DNA of 64,000 bases from Aquamicrobium sp. (GTDB taxonomy: Bacteria > Pseudomonadota > Alphaproteobacteria > Rhizobiales > Rhizobiaceae): positions 248,001 through 312,000 of the forward strand of contig JAHHDT010000001.1 of assembly GCA_019739225.1 (NCBI GenBank), written 5' to 3'. A model generated the notes under the pieces. It had not been told where the DNA came from. It did not search any database and was given only the letters and a program-made list of their open reading frames with translations. Each line of letters starts with the position of its first letter. Position 1 is the stretch's first letter. This document shows positions 21,391 through 32,186 of the stretch, in pieces. Both the position numbers and the translations under genes were made by a program.

Positions 21391-21497
21391 GCGCAGATCG
21401 ACCCGCTCGGCGACGCTCGTCTCAGCCGGCGTATCCCGCTGGTGGAGCGTGCGATAGGGCTGTGGTATCGTCACCGCGCGGAAACGGGTATCCGGCG

Positions 21498-22532
21498 ATG
21501 GCCACCCCTCTCGACCTGTTGTTCAAGACCCCGGGCAGCGCGCCGCTCGATGGCAACGTGCCGACCGGTGTCGTGGAGGAGATGCGCGCCTATTCGGCTT
21601 ATCTCGACACCGTCGTGCCGCCGAAGCGCGATGTGGACCGCAATATCCTCATCGCCACGTGGAACATCGCCCATCTCCGCTCGCTGACGCGCAAATGGTC
21701 GGTGCCTGCCAGCTCTGACGACAGTCCAAAGCGCGACTACCGCAGCCTGTGGGCGATCGCCGAAGTGGTCTCACGCTTCGATGTTGTCGCAGTCCAGGAG
21801 GTGGGCGCCGACTTCCAGGCGTTGCGGGCACTGATGGAGGTGCTCGGCTCCAAGTGGAGCTTCCTGATGACCGACCGCAACGAGGGGCAGGCCGGCAACA
21901 ACGAGCACATGGCTTTCCTATTCGATTCGTCGCGGGTCTCGCTGTCGGGACTGGCCGGCGAACTGGTCATCCCCGACGATGCCTCCAAATACGGGTTCAC
22001 CGAAGGCAGCTTCAAAAGGCAGTTCGCCCGTAATCCCTATGCCGTTTCCTTCCGCACCCGCGACACCACCTTCATCCTGGTCACCGCCCATATCGACTAT
22101 GGCAACGAGAACACGCAGCGCCTGCCGGAACTGCGCGCCATCGCCCGCTGGATGCAGGATTGGGCAGCGCGGGAGAACCGGTGGCATCACAACCTGATCG
22201 CGCTCGGGGATTTCAATCTCGAGCGCATCGGCAACAAGCTCTACGAGGCCTTCGTCGAGACCGGGCTGGAAGTGCCCTTTGTGCTGCAAAGCCACCCGCG
22301 CACGATCTATGCCCGCGCATCGGAGCCTGAGAAAGACAGCTACCATGACCAGATCGCCTGGTTTTCCAAGGGGAGGGCGAAACTGATCGATCTCGAACTT
22401 GCCGATGGCGGGATCGTGGAAACGTGGGGCCGGCTTCTCGTGGACCTCGGGCTGACCAAGGCGAGCTTCGCCGTGCGCATCTCCGACCACTTGCCGCTAT
22501 GGGTCGAGTTCAGGCCGCCACAGGAGCCCTGA
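21498..22532 (+). CDS. Endonuclease/exonuclease/phosphatase-family protein
   Basis: Metal-dependent phosphodiesterase fold of unknown substrate. The 344-residue protein has every EEP landmark: Asn in ATWNIAHL, Glu in AVQEVG, His in TAHIDYG, Asp/Asn in ALGDFNLE and the final Asp-His in ISDHLPLW. No signal peptide is seen, so it is probably cytoplasmic. The frame is open 67 codons further upstream but that part lies over the hydrolase gene and reads as noise; ATG 21498 begins the recognisable protein. Confidence 0.87.
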   Translation: MATPLDLLFKTPGSAPLDGNVPTGVVEEMRAYSAYLDTVVPPKRDVDRNILIATWNIAHLRSLTRKWSVPASSDDSPKRDYRSLWAIAEVVSRFDVVAVQEVGADFQALRALMEVLGSKWSFLMTDRNEGQAGNNEHMAFLFDSSRVSLSGLAGELVIPDDASKYGFTEGSFKRQFARNPYAVSFRTRDTTFILVTAHIDYGNENTQRLPELRAIARWMQDWAARENRWHHNLIALGDFNLERIGNKLYEAFVETGLEVPFVLQSHPRTIYARASEPEKDSYHDQIAWFSKGRAKLIDLELADGGIVETWGRLLVDLGLTKASFAVRISDHLPLWVEFRPPQEP

Positions 22533-22575
22533 ATATCCGCTTGAAAGCGCCGCCACGCTAAGGCACACCGCGACC

Positions 22576-23415
22576 ATGACAGACAATGCCTCACGCGCGC
22601 TCGATCACCTCGTGTTGCCGACCGCCGATCTTGCTATCGCCCGAACGCGGCTCGCAGCGCTCGGCTTTACGGTGGCGCCCCAGGGCGTGCATCCGTTCGG
22701 CACCATCAACGCCTGTGTCTATTTTGGCGATGGTACGTTTATCGAACCGCTGGCGATCGAAGACCCGGCCAGCGTGGAAACGGCAGCAGAAGGGGGCAAC
22801 AGCTTCATCCTGCGCGACAGGCTTTTCCGTGGAACATACGGCGATGAAGGCCTGTCGGCGGTGGTCTTTTCGACAGCGGACGCCGAGGCCGACCATGCCC
22901 TCTTTGCCGAGGCAGGCATGTCGGCTGGTTCGATGGTCGAGTTTTCCCGGCCGTCGCTCGATGCCGCGGGCAGGGCCGACGTGGCGTCGTTCCGCCTTGC
23001 CTTTGCTTCGGATGGCTCGCCCGGCGCGTTTCTGTTCACCTGCGAACGCCGCAAGGTTCCCGCGATCGACCGGTCGACACTCGAACGCCACGCCAACGAT
23101 GCGAGGAGGATTACCCAGATCGATGCGGTTGCGCCCGACGCCGACGCCTTCGCGCGGTTTTTGTCAAAGGCCGCCAATGCCAGTGTAACGGCTGACCGCA
23201 AGATTGCCCTCTCAAACGCAGTGCTCAACGTTTCCGAAGCCTCGCAGGCCGCCGATCCGCGGTTCACCGCCGTAACCTTCGGCATTCGCGATCTGAGCGC
23301 GACCGCAGCCCTGTTCAACGCAAACGGGATCGACTACGAAACCCGCGAAAACGCCCTCCGCGTGCCGGCGACGGCCGGGCAGGGCGTCGATTTCATCTTT
23401 GAGGAGACCCGATGA
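22576..23415 (+). CDS. VOC (glyoxalase-like) domain protein
   Basis: A 279-residue protein starting [36 protein letters not shown], typical of the Glyoxalase_3-type vicinal-oxygen-chelate fold. A second, weaker VOC half covers the C-terminal third ([23 protein letters not shown]). Metal ligands are not certain by eye and the substrate is unknown. Its stop overlaps the kdsA start in an ATGA, so the two are translationally coupled; a link to Kdo metabolism is possible but unproven. Confidence 0.82.
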   Translation: MTDNASRALDHLVLPTADLAIARTRLAALGFTVAPQGVHPFGTINACVYFGDGTFIEPLAIEDPASVETAAEGGNSFILRDRLFRGTYGDEGLSAVVFSTADAEADHALFAEAGMSAGSMVEFSRPSLDAAGRADVASFRLAFASDGSPGAFLFTCERRKVPAIDRSTLERHANDARRITQIDAVAPDADAFARFLSKAANASVTADRKIALSNAVLNVSEASQAADPRFTAVTFGIRDLSATAALFNANGIDYETRENALRVPATAGQGVDFIFEETR

Positions 23416-24245
23416 CCGCTCCCGACACGACAGTGAGTGCGGGCGAAGTCCGCTTTTCCAACACCGCGCCGCTGGCGCTGATCGCAGGGCCGTGCCAGCT
23501 CGAATCGCGCCAGCACGCCTTCGACATGGCCGGCGCGCTCAAGGAGATGTGCGCCAGGCTCGGCATCGGCCTCGTCTACAAGACCTCCTTCGACAAGGCC
23601 AACCGCACATCGCTCTCCGGTAAGCGCGGAAGCGGCCTCGACGCGGCGCTGCCAATCTTCGCCGACCTGCGGCGCGATCTTGCCCTGCCGGTGCTGACCG
23701 ACGTGCATACCGAAGAGCAATGTACCGCGGTCGCCGAGGCCGTCGATATTCTGCAGATACCCGCGTTTCTCTCGCGGCAGACCGATCTGCTGATTGCGGC
23801 GGCCAGGACCGGCAAGATCGTCAACGTCAAGAAGGGGCAGTTCCTGGCTCCATGGGACATGAAGAACGTGGTCGCCAAGGTCACGGGTTCGGGCAACACG
23901 CAGGTGCTGGTCACCGAGCGCGGCGCGTCATTCGGCTACAATACGTTGGTCTCGGACATGCGCGCGCTGCCCATCATGGCCGAAACCGGCGCTCCGGTGA
24001 TCTTCGACGCCACCCATTCCGTGCAGCAGCCGGGCGGGCAGGGCGGGTCCACTGGCGGCGACCGGCGCTTCGTGGAGACGCTGGCCCGTGCGGCGGTCGC
24101 GGTCGGTGTCGCGGGCGTTTTCATCGAGACCCACCAGGACCCCGACAACGCCCCTTCGGACGGCCCGAACATGGTGCCGCTGAAAGACATGCCGCGTTTG
24201 ATCGAAACGCTGATGGAATTCGACCGCGTCTCGAAAGCCAGATAG
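23412..24245 (+). CDS. kdsA: KdsA, 3-deoxy-8-phosphooctulonate synthase
   Basis: Condenses phosphoenolpyruvate and arabinose 5-phosphate to Kdo 8-phosphate for the LPS inner core. The 277 residues contain [10 protein letters not shown] near residue 18, [29 protein letters not shown], the [13 protein letters not shown] loop and [15 protein letters not shown]. It overlaps the VOC gene by 4 bases. Confidence 0.98.
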   Translation: MTAPDTTVSAGEVRFSNTAPLALIAGPCQLESRQHAFDMAGALKEMCARLGIGLVYKTSFDKANRTSLSGKRGSGLDAALPIFADLRRDLALPVLTDVHTEEQCTAVAEAVDILQIPAFLSRQTDLLIAAARTGKIVNVKKGQFLAPWDMKNVVAKVTGSGNTQVLVTERGASFGYNTLVSDMRALPIMAETGAPVIFDATHSVQQPGGQGGSTGGDRRFVETLARAAVAVGVAGVFIETHQDPDNAPSDGPNMVPLKDMPRLIETLMEFDRVSKAR

Positions 24246-24318
24246 CGCGTTCCGGAACTTCGCCGCTCTGTCCACATTGAATGGGTACAGGGTGGCGAAC
24301 ACAAAGGAGCAAGCAAAA

Positions 24319-24684
24319 ATGGTCACCGCATCAGGACACACCGAAGCAATTCAGGCTTCCCGCGTCATTGGCACCGAGGTGTACAACACCGAAGGCGAGC
24401 ACATCGGCACGATCGAGGACGTGATGCTCGAAAAGACGAACAGCAGCATCATGTTCGCCGTCATCGGTTTCGGCGGCTTCCTCGGCATCGGCGAGAAATA
24501 TCACGCTGTCCCATGGTCGGCGTTGGACTACGACCCTTCGCGCGGCGGCTATGTCGTTCCCTTCACGAAGGACCAGCTTAAGGCCGCACCCGTGCATGAC
24601 ATTGCCGACCTGACGGGCGACGACGGCTACAAGGCGCGCGATGCCTCCTACAGCTACTATCAGGTTCCGCCGTACTGGGTCTGA
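24319..24684 (+). CDS. PRC-barrel domain protein
   Basis: A 121-residue cytoplasmic protein with one PRC-barrel domain (QASRVIGTEVYNTEGEHIGTIEDVML, then the second half ending VPWSALDYDPSRGGYVVPF). PRC barrels bind RNA or protein partners, and members of this short type are common in rhizobia, often linked to stress; no specific function is known. The start at 24319 is fixed by AGGAG 9 bases upstream. A strong terminator follows, so it is probably a single-gene unit. Confidence 0.85.
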   Translation: MVTASGHTEAIQASRVIGTEVYNTEGEHIGTIEDVMLEKTNSSIMFAVIGFGGFLGIGEKYHAVPWSALDYDPSRGGYVVPFTKDQLKAAPVHDIADLTGDDGYKARDASYSYYQVPPYWV

Positions 24685-24704
24685 TTGCACCAGGCGATTT
24701 ACTG

Positions 24705-24730
24705 GCCCCGCGGTTCGCCGCGGGGCTTTT
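24705..24730 (+). terminator. Rho-independent terminator after the PRC-barrel gene
   Basis: A 9-bp perfect stem GCCCCGCGG/CCGCGGGGC with a TTCG tetraloop and a following TTTT. Confidence 0.92.
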
Positions 24731-24786
24731 CGCATGAGAGGCTGGGCGGTACGGTTCGCTGCGAGTCTGTAACGCAGGAGCCTTTC

Positions 24787-25779
24787 ATGTCCGCAAGAAA
24801 TTTTCCGGTCTTCGACCTTTCCCGTTTCGAGGCCGCGACCGGCGCCGACAGGGAAGCGCTTGGCGCGGAGGTCGATCACATCTGCCGCGAAACCGGCTTT
24901 CTGGCGATCTCCGGCCACGGCGTCCCGCAGGAGGTCATCGATCGGGCCTGGAATGCCGCACACGATTTCTTCGACCTGCCAGCACAGGAGAAGCACGAGG
25001 CGCGGGCGCCGTATGCGGGCTATCCCTACGGCTATCTCGGACCGGAACTTGAAGCATTGGCGAAATCGCGGGGAGAAGACACCCCGCCGGACCTGAAGGA
25101 GAGCTTCAATGGCGGGCCGCTGTCGGTGCCGGAAGGGCTCGACGACGAGCAGGCGCTGGCCTTCTGCTATGCTGACACGATCTGGCCGGCTGAACCTGCC
25201 GGCTTCCGTGATGCCTGGACCGCCTATTATCGCGCCATGGAAGATCTGGCCGCCCGCATCATGCAGGTCTTTGCCGTGGCCCTCCACCTGCCGGAAGATG
25301 CCTTTGCCGCAACGATCGACAAGCCGATCAGTGCGCTGCGTGCGCTCAACTATCCGGAGCAGGCGGTGCCACCCAAGCCCGGCCAGTTGCGTGCCGGCGC
25401 GCATACCGATTACGGCAGTCTGACGATCCTGTTGCCGCAGGCGGGCTCCGGCGGCCTGCAGATTCTCGATCCAGCCGGCGAATGGGTCGACGTTCCACCC
25501 GTGCCGGGCGCCTTCGTCATCAACATCGGCGACCTAATGGCGCGGTGGACGAACGATCGCTGGGTCTCGACGCTGCATCGCGTGGTCAACCCGCTGCTCA
25601 CCGCCGGCGCATCCTCGCGCCGCCAGTCCTTCGCCTTCTTCCACCAGCCCAACTGGCATCAGGAGATCGCCTGCCTGCCGACCTGCCTGGCACCGGGGGA
25701 AAAGCCGAAATATGAACCGGTCCTGTCGGGGCCCTACCTGATGTCGAAATTCCAGGCGACGGTGAAACCCGCGGCCTGA
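24787..25779 (+). CDS. 2-oxoglutarate/Fe(II)-dependent oxygenase, isopenicillin N synthase family
   Basis: Non-haem iron oxygenase of unknown substrate. The 330-residue protein has the DIOX_N half (FPVFDLSRFEA ... ETGFLAISGHGVPQEVI) and the 2OG-FeII_Oxy half. Iron ligands are His206 and Asp208 (AGAHTDYGS) and His264 (STLHRVVNP), and the 2-oxoglutarate-binding Arg-x-Ser lies in RRQSFAFF. AGGAG before ATG 24787 sets the start. It stands alone between the PRC-barrel terminator and eno, so context gives no substrate. Confidence 0.9.
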   Translation: MSARNFPVFDLSRFEAATGADREALGAEVDHICRETGFLAISGHGVPQEVIDRAWNAAHDFFDLPAQEKHEARAPYAGYPYGYLGPELEALAKSRGEDTPPDLKESFNGGPLSVPEGLDDEQALAFCYADTIWPAEPAGFRDAWTAYYRAMEDLAARIMQVFAVALHLPEDAFAATIDKPISALRALNYPEQAVPPKPGQLRAGAHTDYGSLTILLPQAGSGGLQILDPAGEWVDVPPVPGAFVINIGDLMARWTNDRWVSTLHRVVNPLLTAGASSRRQSFAFFHQPNWHQEIACLPTCLAPGEKPKYEPVLSGPYLMSKFQATVKPAA

Positions 25780-27138
<1,359 letters not shown>

Positions 27139-27145
27139 AAATTCG

Positions 27146-27175
27146 AAGGGGCGGTTACGATGGTAACCGCCCCTT
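27146..27175. terminator. Terminator after eno
   Basis: A perfect 11-bp GGGGCGGTTAC/GTAACCGCCCC stem with a GATG loop, flanked by AA before and TT after, 8 bases past the eno stop. The T-run is short, but stem strength and position support termination. Confidence 0.8.
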
Positions 27176-27226
27176 AAGCATAATGGTGTCCAATGAGGCG
27201 GTTGTTTTGAGTATCGCGTCATTGCC

Positions 27227-27550
27227 ATGTGGACACGTCAGCATAAGAAAAGGAACACGGGTGCGTTGATCGTTCCGGCGATCGCGGCGGTGTTCCTGTC
27301 CTACTTCGGGTTCCACGCCTTCAATGGCGAATACGGCATCTACTCCAAATATCGGCTGGAAGAACGCGTGGCCTCGCTCGAGAGCAACCTCGAAGCCGTC
27401 AAGACGCAACGCATTCGTCTTGAACGTCGCGTCCAGCTCCTGCATGATGGAACCCTCGAAAAGGACATGCTCGACGAGCATGCGCGCCGGGCCCTGAACC
27501 TGGTACTGCCCGACGAGGTCGTGATCATGAGGCCGCTTCCGGTGGATTAA
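27227..27550 (+). CDS. FtsB/DivIC-type septum formation initiator
   Basis: Probable small division protein of the FtsB-FtsL-FtsQ complex. The 107-residue protein has a short basic cytoplasmic start (RQHKKRN), one membrane helix (about residues 14-31), a coiled coil (ERVASLESNLEAVKTQRIRLERRVQLL, about 45-72) and the DivIC tail with DMLDEHARRALNLVLPDEVVI. The eno-ftsB-pdhA order is standard in rhizobia. The stop codon sits inside an inverted repeat. Confidence 0.9.
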   Translation: MWTRQHKKRNTGALIVPAIAAVFLSYFGFHAFNGEYGIYSKYRLEERVASLESNLEAVKTQRIRLERRVQLLHDGTLEKDMLDEHARRALNLVLPDEVVIMRPLPVD

Positions 27551-27567
27551 CCGAAAGTCGGTTAATC
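27545..27567. repeat. Inverted repeat across the ftsB-like stop codon
   Basis: GATTAACCG-AAAGT-CGGTTAATC is a perfect 9-bp dyad whose first arm includes the TAA stop. It could be a terminator without a T-run or a binding site; it contains TTAACC/GGTTAA half-sites resembling CtrA-type boxes, but the spacing is not the TTAA-N7-TTAA consensus. Confidence 0.55.
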
Positions 27568-27608
27568 ACGGGAATACCCTGCAATTAGAGTTGTTTATGT
27601 GCATGTGA

Positions 27609-27642
27609 GCCATGCGTTTTTCCGCATGGCGGATCGCCATGC
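27609..27642 (+). promoter_or_regulatory. Two mutually exclusive hairpins in the pdhA leader
   Basis: Arm A (GCCATGCG, 27609-27616) pairs perfectly with arm B (CGCATGGC, 27623-27630) around a TTTTTC loop. Arm B can instead pair with arm C (GCCATGC, 27636-27642) around GGATC. Arms A and C are nearly the same sequence, so only one stem can form at a time. They lie 80-113 bases upstream of pdhA, a possible RNA switch or attenuator in the leader. Confidence 0.5.
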
Positions 27643-27721
27643 CGCGTGATAGCCTTTGCTCAAATGAGGGAGGCTGAACGGCGCCCTCCAGTCCATGAAG
27701 AGACGAAACAGGGAGCGACCT

Positions 27722-28765
27722 ATGGCGACAGCCGCCAGGAAGACGTCCGCCAAATCGAAAGCGGATGGCAAGACCCAGCCCGCGCCCAAGGCGCCGCCGC
27801 CCGCGAAATTCACCAAGGACGACGAACTCAAGGCCTATCGCGACATGCTGCTGATACGGCGCTTCGAGGAGAAGGCCGGCCAGCTCTACGGCATGGGTTT
27901 CATCGGCGGCTTCTGTCACCTGTATATCGGACAGGAAGCGGTGGTGACGGGCATGAAGATGGCGCTCGTCGATGGCGACCAGATGATCACCGCCTATCGC
28001 GATCACGGCCATATGCTGGCGATGGAGATGTCGCCGCGCGGCGTGATGGCAGAATTGACGGGCCGCCGTGGAGGCTACTCCAAGGGCAAGGGCGGCTCGA
28101 TGCACATGTTCTCCAAGGAGAAGAACTTCTACGGCGGCCATGGCATCGTCGGCGCTCAGGTCTCGCTCGGCACCGGGCTGGCCTTCGCCAACAGGTATCG
28201 GGGCAACAACAACGTCTCGTTGACCTATTTCGGCGACGGCGCCGCCAACCAAGGCCAGGTCTATGAAAGCTTCAACATGGCCTCGCTGTGGAAGCTGCCC
28301 GTCATCTACATCATCGAGAACAACCGCTACGCAATGGGCACTTCGGTAAGCCGCTCGTCGGCCGAAACGGACTTCTCCCATCGCGGCGCGTCGTTCCGGA
28401 TCCCGGGCATCCAGGTGGACGGCATGGACGTGCGCGCGGTCAAGAGCGCCGGCGAGATGGCTGTCGAGCATTGCCGTGGGGGTAACGGGCCGATCATTCT
28501 CGAGATGCAGACCTACCGCTATCGCGGCCATTCGATGTCCGACCCGGCCAAATACCGCTCCAAGGACGAAGTGCAGAAGATGCGCTCGGAGCACGATCCG
28601 ATCGAACAGGTGAAGGCGCGTCTGCTCGAGGCCAAGTGGGCCACGGAGGACGACCTGAAGAAGATCGACAAGGAAGTACGGGACATCGTCGCCGACGCTG
28701 CCGATTTCGCACAGACCGATCCCGAGCCGGATCCGTCCGAGCTCTACACCGATATTCTGCTCTAG
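27722..28765 (+). CDS. pdhA: PdhA, pyruvate dehydrogenase E1 alpha subunit
   Basis: With PdhB it decarboxylates pyruvate using thiamine diphosphate. The 347-residue protein has a basic, Ala/Pro/Lys-rich N-terminal tail of about 35 residues, then the E1 alpha fold with the TPP motif [15 protein letters not shown] and the loop [18 protein letters not shown] 9 bases before ATG 27722 supports this start over the ATG nine codons upstream. First gene of pdhA-pdhB-pdhC; pdhB follows after 13 bases. Confidence 0.98.
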   Translation: MATAARKTSAKSKADGKTQPAPKAPPPAKFTKDDELKAYRDMLLIRRFEEKAGQLYGMGFIGGFCHLYIGQEAVVTGMKMALVDGDQMITAYRDHGHMLAMEMSPRGVMAELTGRRGGYSKGKGGSMHMFSKEKNFYGGHGIVGAQVSLGTGLAFANRYRGNNNVSLTYFGDGAANQGQVYESFNMASLWKLPVIYIIENNRYAMGTSVSRSSAETDFSHRGASFRIPGIQVDGMDVRAVKSAGEMAVEHCRGGNGPIILEMQTYRYRGHSMSDPAKYRSKDEVQKMRSEHDPIEQVKARLLEAKWATEDDLKKIDKEVRDIVADAADFAQTDPEPDPSELYTDILL

Positions 28766-28778
28766 AGGGAGGCGGACC

Positions 28779-30197
28779 ATGCCGATTGAAATCCTCATGC
28801 CCGCTCTTTCTCCGACGATGGAAGAGGGCAATCTTTCGAAATGGGTCAAGAAGGAGGGCGACGCCGTTGCCCCCGGCGACGTCATCGCCGAGATCGAGAC
28901 CGACAAGGCGACCATGGAAGTCGAGGCCGTTGACGAAGGCACGCTCGGCAAGATTCTGGTTGCGGAAGGCACCGAGGGCGTGAAGGTCAACACGCCGATT
29001 GCCGTGCTGCTAGGCGAAGGCGAGAGCGCCGGCGACATCGGTTCGGGCAAGAACGCTGCACCCGAGAAGGCTCCAGCAGGCGCAAACGACGCCGATGGAA
29101 AGCCACGCGAGGAGCCGGCCCAAGCCGCGAAATCGGATACGGACGCCAGCCCGGTGCCGGCGGCGCCGAAGGCGGAGGTCGCGGCCGATCCCGACATTCC
29201 GGCCGGCACGGAGATGGTGCAGACCACCGTGCGCGAGGCATTGCGCGACGCGATGGCCGAGGAAATGCGCCGCGACGAGGATGTCTTCGTCATGGGCGAG
29301 GAGGTTGCCGAATATCAGGGCGCCTACAAGATCACGCAGAACCTGCTGCAGGAGTTCGGGCCCAGGCGCGTGGTCGACACCCCGATCACCGAGCACGGCT
29401 TTGCGGGCGTAGGCGTGGGCGCGGCGATGGCCGGGCTCAAGCCCATCGTCGAATTCATGACCTTCAACTTCGCCATGCAGGCGATCGACCAGATCGTGAA
29501 TTCGGCTGCCAAGACGCTCTACATGGCCGGCGGCCAGATGGGCGCGCCGATCGTGTTCCGCGGGCCCAACGGGGCGGCAGCCCGCGTGGCTGCCCAGCAC
29601 TCGCAGTGCTATGCCGCCTGGTACGGGCACATTCCCGGCCTCAAGGTGGTGATGCCCTATACCGCGGCCGATGCGAAGGGGCTGCTCAAGGCTGCGATCC
29701 GCGACCCGAACCCGGTGATCTTCCTGGAAAACGAGATCCTCTACGGCCAGTCCTTCGACGTGCCGAAGATGGACGATTTCGTGCTGCCCATCGGCAAGGC
29801 GCGCATCCACAAGGAAGGCAAGGACGTCACCCTCGTCTCCTTCGGCATCGGCATGACCTATGCGGTCAAGGCGGAAGCCGAACTGCGTGGCATGGGCCTC
29901 GATGTCGAGATCATCGACCTGCGCACCATCCGGCCGCTGGACTTCGACACGGTGATCGCATCGGTCAAGAAGACCAATCGCCTCGTCGTGGTCGAGGAAG
30001 GCTTCCCGCAATCCTCCGTTGGCGACCACATCGCCAGCCAGGTGATGCAGCGCGCCTTCGACCATCTCGACGCGCCGGTTATCACGATCGCCGGCAAGGA
30101 TGTTCCGATGCCGTATGCGGCCAATCTCGAGAAGCTGGCGCTGCCCAGCGTCGCCGAGGTCGTCGAGGCGGTGAAAGCCGTCACCTACCGGAGCTAA
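28779..30197 (+). CDS. pdhB: PdhB, pyruvate dehydrogenase E1 beta subunit with N-terminal lipoyl domain
   Basis: The 472-residue protein combines a lipoyl domain (residues 1-80, lipoylated Lys43 in [10 protein letters not shown]), a flexible Ala/Pro/Glu linker (about 85-140) and an E1 beta transketolase-like domain ([14 protein letters not shown] onwards, with [30 protein letters not shown]). A lipoyl domain on E1 beta is a known alphaproteobacterial feature. Its lipoyl domain shares a 41-base exact DNA match with that of pdhC. Confidence 0.98.
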   Translation: MPIEILMPALSPTMEEGNLSKWVKKEGDAVAPGDVIAEIETDKATMEVEAVDEGTLGKILVAEGTEGVKVNTPIAVLLGEGESAGDIGSGKNAAPEKAPAGANDADGKPREEPAQAAKSDTDASPVPAAPKAEVAADPDIPAGTEMVQTTVREALRDAMAEEMRRDEDVFVMGEEVAEYQGAYKITQNLLQEFGPRRVVDTPITEHGFAGVGVGAAMAGLKPIVEFMTFNFAMQAIDQIVNSAAKTLYMAGGQMGAPIVFRGPNGAAARVAAQHSQCYAAWYGHIPGLKVVMPYTAADAKGLLKAAIRDPNPVIFLENEILYGQSFDVPKMDDFVLPIGKARIHKEGKDVTLVSFGIGMTYAVKAEAELRGMGLDVEIIDLRTIRPLDFDTVIASVKKTNRLVVVEEGFPQSSVGDHIASQVMQRAFDHLDAPVITIAGKDVPMPYAANLEKLALPSVAEVVEAVKAVTYRS

Positions 30198-30210
30198 GGG
30201 AGGCCGAGCG

Positions 30211-31575
30211 ATGCCCATTGAAATCACCATGCCGGCCCTTTCGCCCACCATGGAGGAGGGCAACCTCGCCAAGTGGCTGGTCAAGGAAGGCGACAAGGTC
30301 GCGCCCGGCGATGTCATCGCCGAGATCGAGACCGACAAGGCGACCATGGAAGTGGAAGCCGTCGACGAGGGAACCGTTGCCAAGCTGGTCGTTCCGGCAG
30401 GCACTGAAGGCGTCAAGGTCAACGCACTGATCGCAGTGCTCGCCGAGGAAGGCGAGGATGCATCCGAGGCCGCCAAGTCGAGCGGTGGTGGTGCCGCGCC
30501 AAAGGAAGAGACGAAGCCGGCCGAAACGAAGGCCGAAGCTCCCGCTCCGAAGCAGGACGCTGCGCCCGCCGCTGCTCCGGCGCAACAGCCGGCAGCGAAG
30601 CAGGCTGAGGCGAAACCGGCCGGCGCAAACGGCCGCACTTTCGCTTCACCGCTGGCGCGCCGCATCGCCAAGGATGCAGGCGTCGACGTGGCTGCGGTGT
30701 CCGGTTCCGGTCCGAAGGGCAGGGTGGTCAAGGCCGATGTCGAGGCAGCGATCGCAGGTGGAACCGCAACGGCCGCCAAGTCGCAGGCAGGTGCGCCTGC
30801 CTCCGCCCCAGCAGCACCCAAGCCGATGTCTGACGATGCCGTGCTCAAGCTGTTCGAGGAAGGCTCCTACGAACTCGTACCGCACGACAACATGCGCAAG
30901 ACCATCGCGCGCCGTCTGGTCGAGGCCAAGAGTACGATCCCGCATTTCTATCTGACGCTGGATTGCGAGATCGACGCGCTGCTGGCGCTGCGCAAGCAGC
31001 TCAACGATGCCGCGCCGACGAAGAAGACCGAGAAGGGTGAGTCGCCTGCCTACAAGCTCTCGGTCAACGACATGGTCATCAAGGCCATGGCCGTCGCGCT
31101 GATGCAGGTGCCTGACGCAAACGCCTCGTGGACAGAGAGCGGCATGCTCAAGCACAAGCATGCCGATGTCGGTGTCGCCGTTTCGATCCCGGGTGGACTG
31201 ATCACTCCGATCGTGCGCAAGGCGGACGAGAAGACGCTGTCCGTCATCTCCAATGAGATGAAGGACATGGCCGTGCGCGCCCGCTCCCGCAAGCTGAAGC
31301 CCGAGGAATATCAGGGCGGAACGACGGCGGTTTCCAATCTCGGCATGTTCGGCATCAAGGACTTCTCTGCCGTAATCAACCCGCCGCATGCGACCATCCT
31401 CGCAGTCGGCGCGGGCGAGGAGCGCGCGGTCGTCAGGAACGGCGAGATCAAGATCGCCAACGTGATGACGGTGACGCTCTCCACCGACCACCGTGCAGTG
31501 GATGGCGCGCTGGGCGCCGAACTGCTGGCCGCCTTCAAGCGTACCATCGAGAACCCGCTCGGCATGCTCGTTTAG
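30211..31575 (+). CDS. pdhC: PdhC, dihydrolipoamide acetyltransferase (E2)
   Basis: Core of the pyruvate dehydrogenase complex; moves the acetyl group to CoA. The 454-residue protein has one lipoyl domain (residues 1-80, Lys43), an Ala/Pro-rich linker, the peripheral-subunit-binding domain ([23 protein letters not shown], about 145-180) and the catalytic domain with the terminal STDHRAVDG active-site motif. It follows pdhB after 13 bases. Confidence 0.98.
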   Translation: MPIEITMPALSPTMEEGNLAKWLVKEGDKVAPGDVIAEIETDKATMEVEAVDEGTVAKLVVPAGTEGVKVNALIAVLAEEGEDASEAAKSSGGGAAPKEETKPAETKAEAPAPKQDAAPAAAPAQQPAAKQAEAKPAGANGRTFASPLARRIAKDAGVDVAAVSGSGPKGRVVKADVEAAIAGGTATAAKSQAGAPASAPAAPKPMSDDAVLKLFEEGSYELVPHDNMRKTIARRLVEAKSTIPHFYLTLDCEIDALLALRKQLNDAAPTKKTEKGESPAYKLSVNDMVIKAMAVALMQVPDANASWTESGMLKHKHADVGVAVSIPGGLITPIVRKADEKTLSVISNEMKDMAVRARSRKLKPEEYQGGTTAVSNLGMFGIKDFSAVINPPHATILAVGAGEERAVVRNGEIKIANVMTVTLSTDHRAVDGALGAELLAAFKRTIENPLGMLV

Positions 31576-31611
31576 AACCCGGGCATGGTGCCCGGCTAAG
31601 GAGGGACTGTC

Positions 31612-32160
31612 ATGGCCACCGCAACGCAGGAAGCAAAGCTCAGGACTTCGTGGATCTGGATGGCGGTGTTTGCCGTCATCTCCCTCATCGGCGGCGTGCT
31701 GGCGCTGCTGAATCCCTTCGCAGCCACGCTAGCAGCCACGCTGATGGCCGGCTGGGCCTTTGCCTTCCTGGGCGCGCTACAGATCATCCAGGCGTTTCAG
31801 GTGCAGGGCTGGGGCGGTTTCATCTGGGCACTGCTGTTCGGCATCCTGACGCTGGTCGTCGGCATCTCGCTGATCTTCAACCCTCTCGCCGGCATGGTTT
31901 CGCTGACGCTCTTGGTCGCGGTGCTATTCCTCGCACTGGGCGTCGTGAAACTCATGTACGCGTTTTCATTGCGGCCTGTGGCCGGATGGGTCTGGGTGCT
32001 GCTTTCCGGCGTATTGTCGCTCGGGCTCGGCATTTTGATCCTCGCCGACTTCCCATGGGCGGCGGTGTCCGTGCTCGGCATCCTGCTGGGCGTCGAGCTG
32101 ATCTCGAACGGGGTGCTGTTCCTGTTCGTGGCGCTCGGCTTGCGGTCGTTGAACCAGTAA
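31612..32160 (+). CDS. HdeD/DUF308-family membrane protein
   Basis: A 182-residue inner-membrane protein with about six hydrophobic helices in paired repeats (for example WMAVFAVISLIGGVLALLNP and WALLFGILTLVVGISLIFNP), the HdeD pattern. HdeD is tied to acid resistance in enteric bacteria; the role here is unknown. It lies 36 bases after pdhC and 26 before the SGNH gene, so it seems cotranscribed with the pdh operon. Confidence 0.88.
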   Translation: MATATQEAKLRTSWIWMAVFAVISLIGGVLALLNPFAATLAATLMAGWAFAFLGALQIIQAFQVQGWGGFIWALLFGILTLVVGISLIFNPLAGMVSLTLLVAVLFLALGVVKLMYAFSLRPVAGWVWVLLSGVLSLGLGILILADFPWAAVSVLGILLGVELISNGVLFLFVALGLRSLNQ

Positions 32161-32186
32161 CCCGCAAACTCCAGCCGGAACCGTCC

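Noticed and set aside
29010-30848. A 612-residue minus-strand frame
   Set aside because: It is antisense to pdhB and pdhC; its composition is a mirror of the Ala/Pro-rich linkers.
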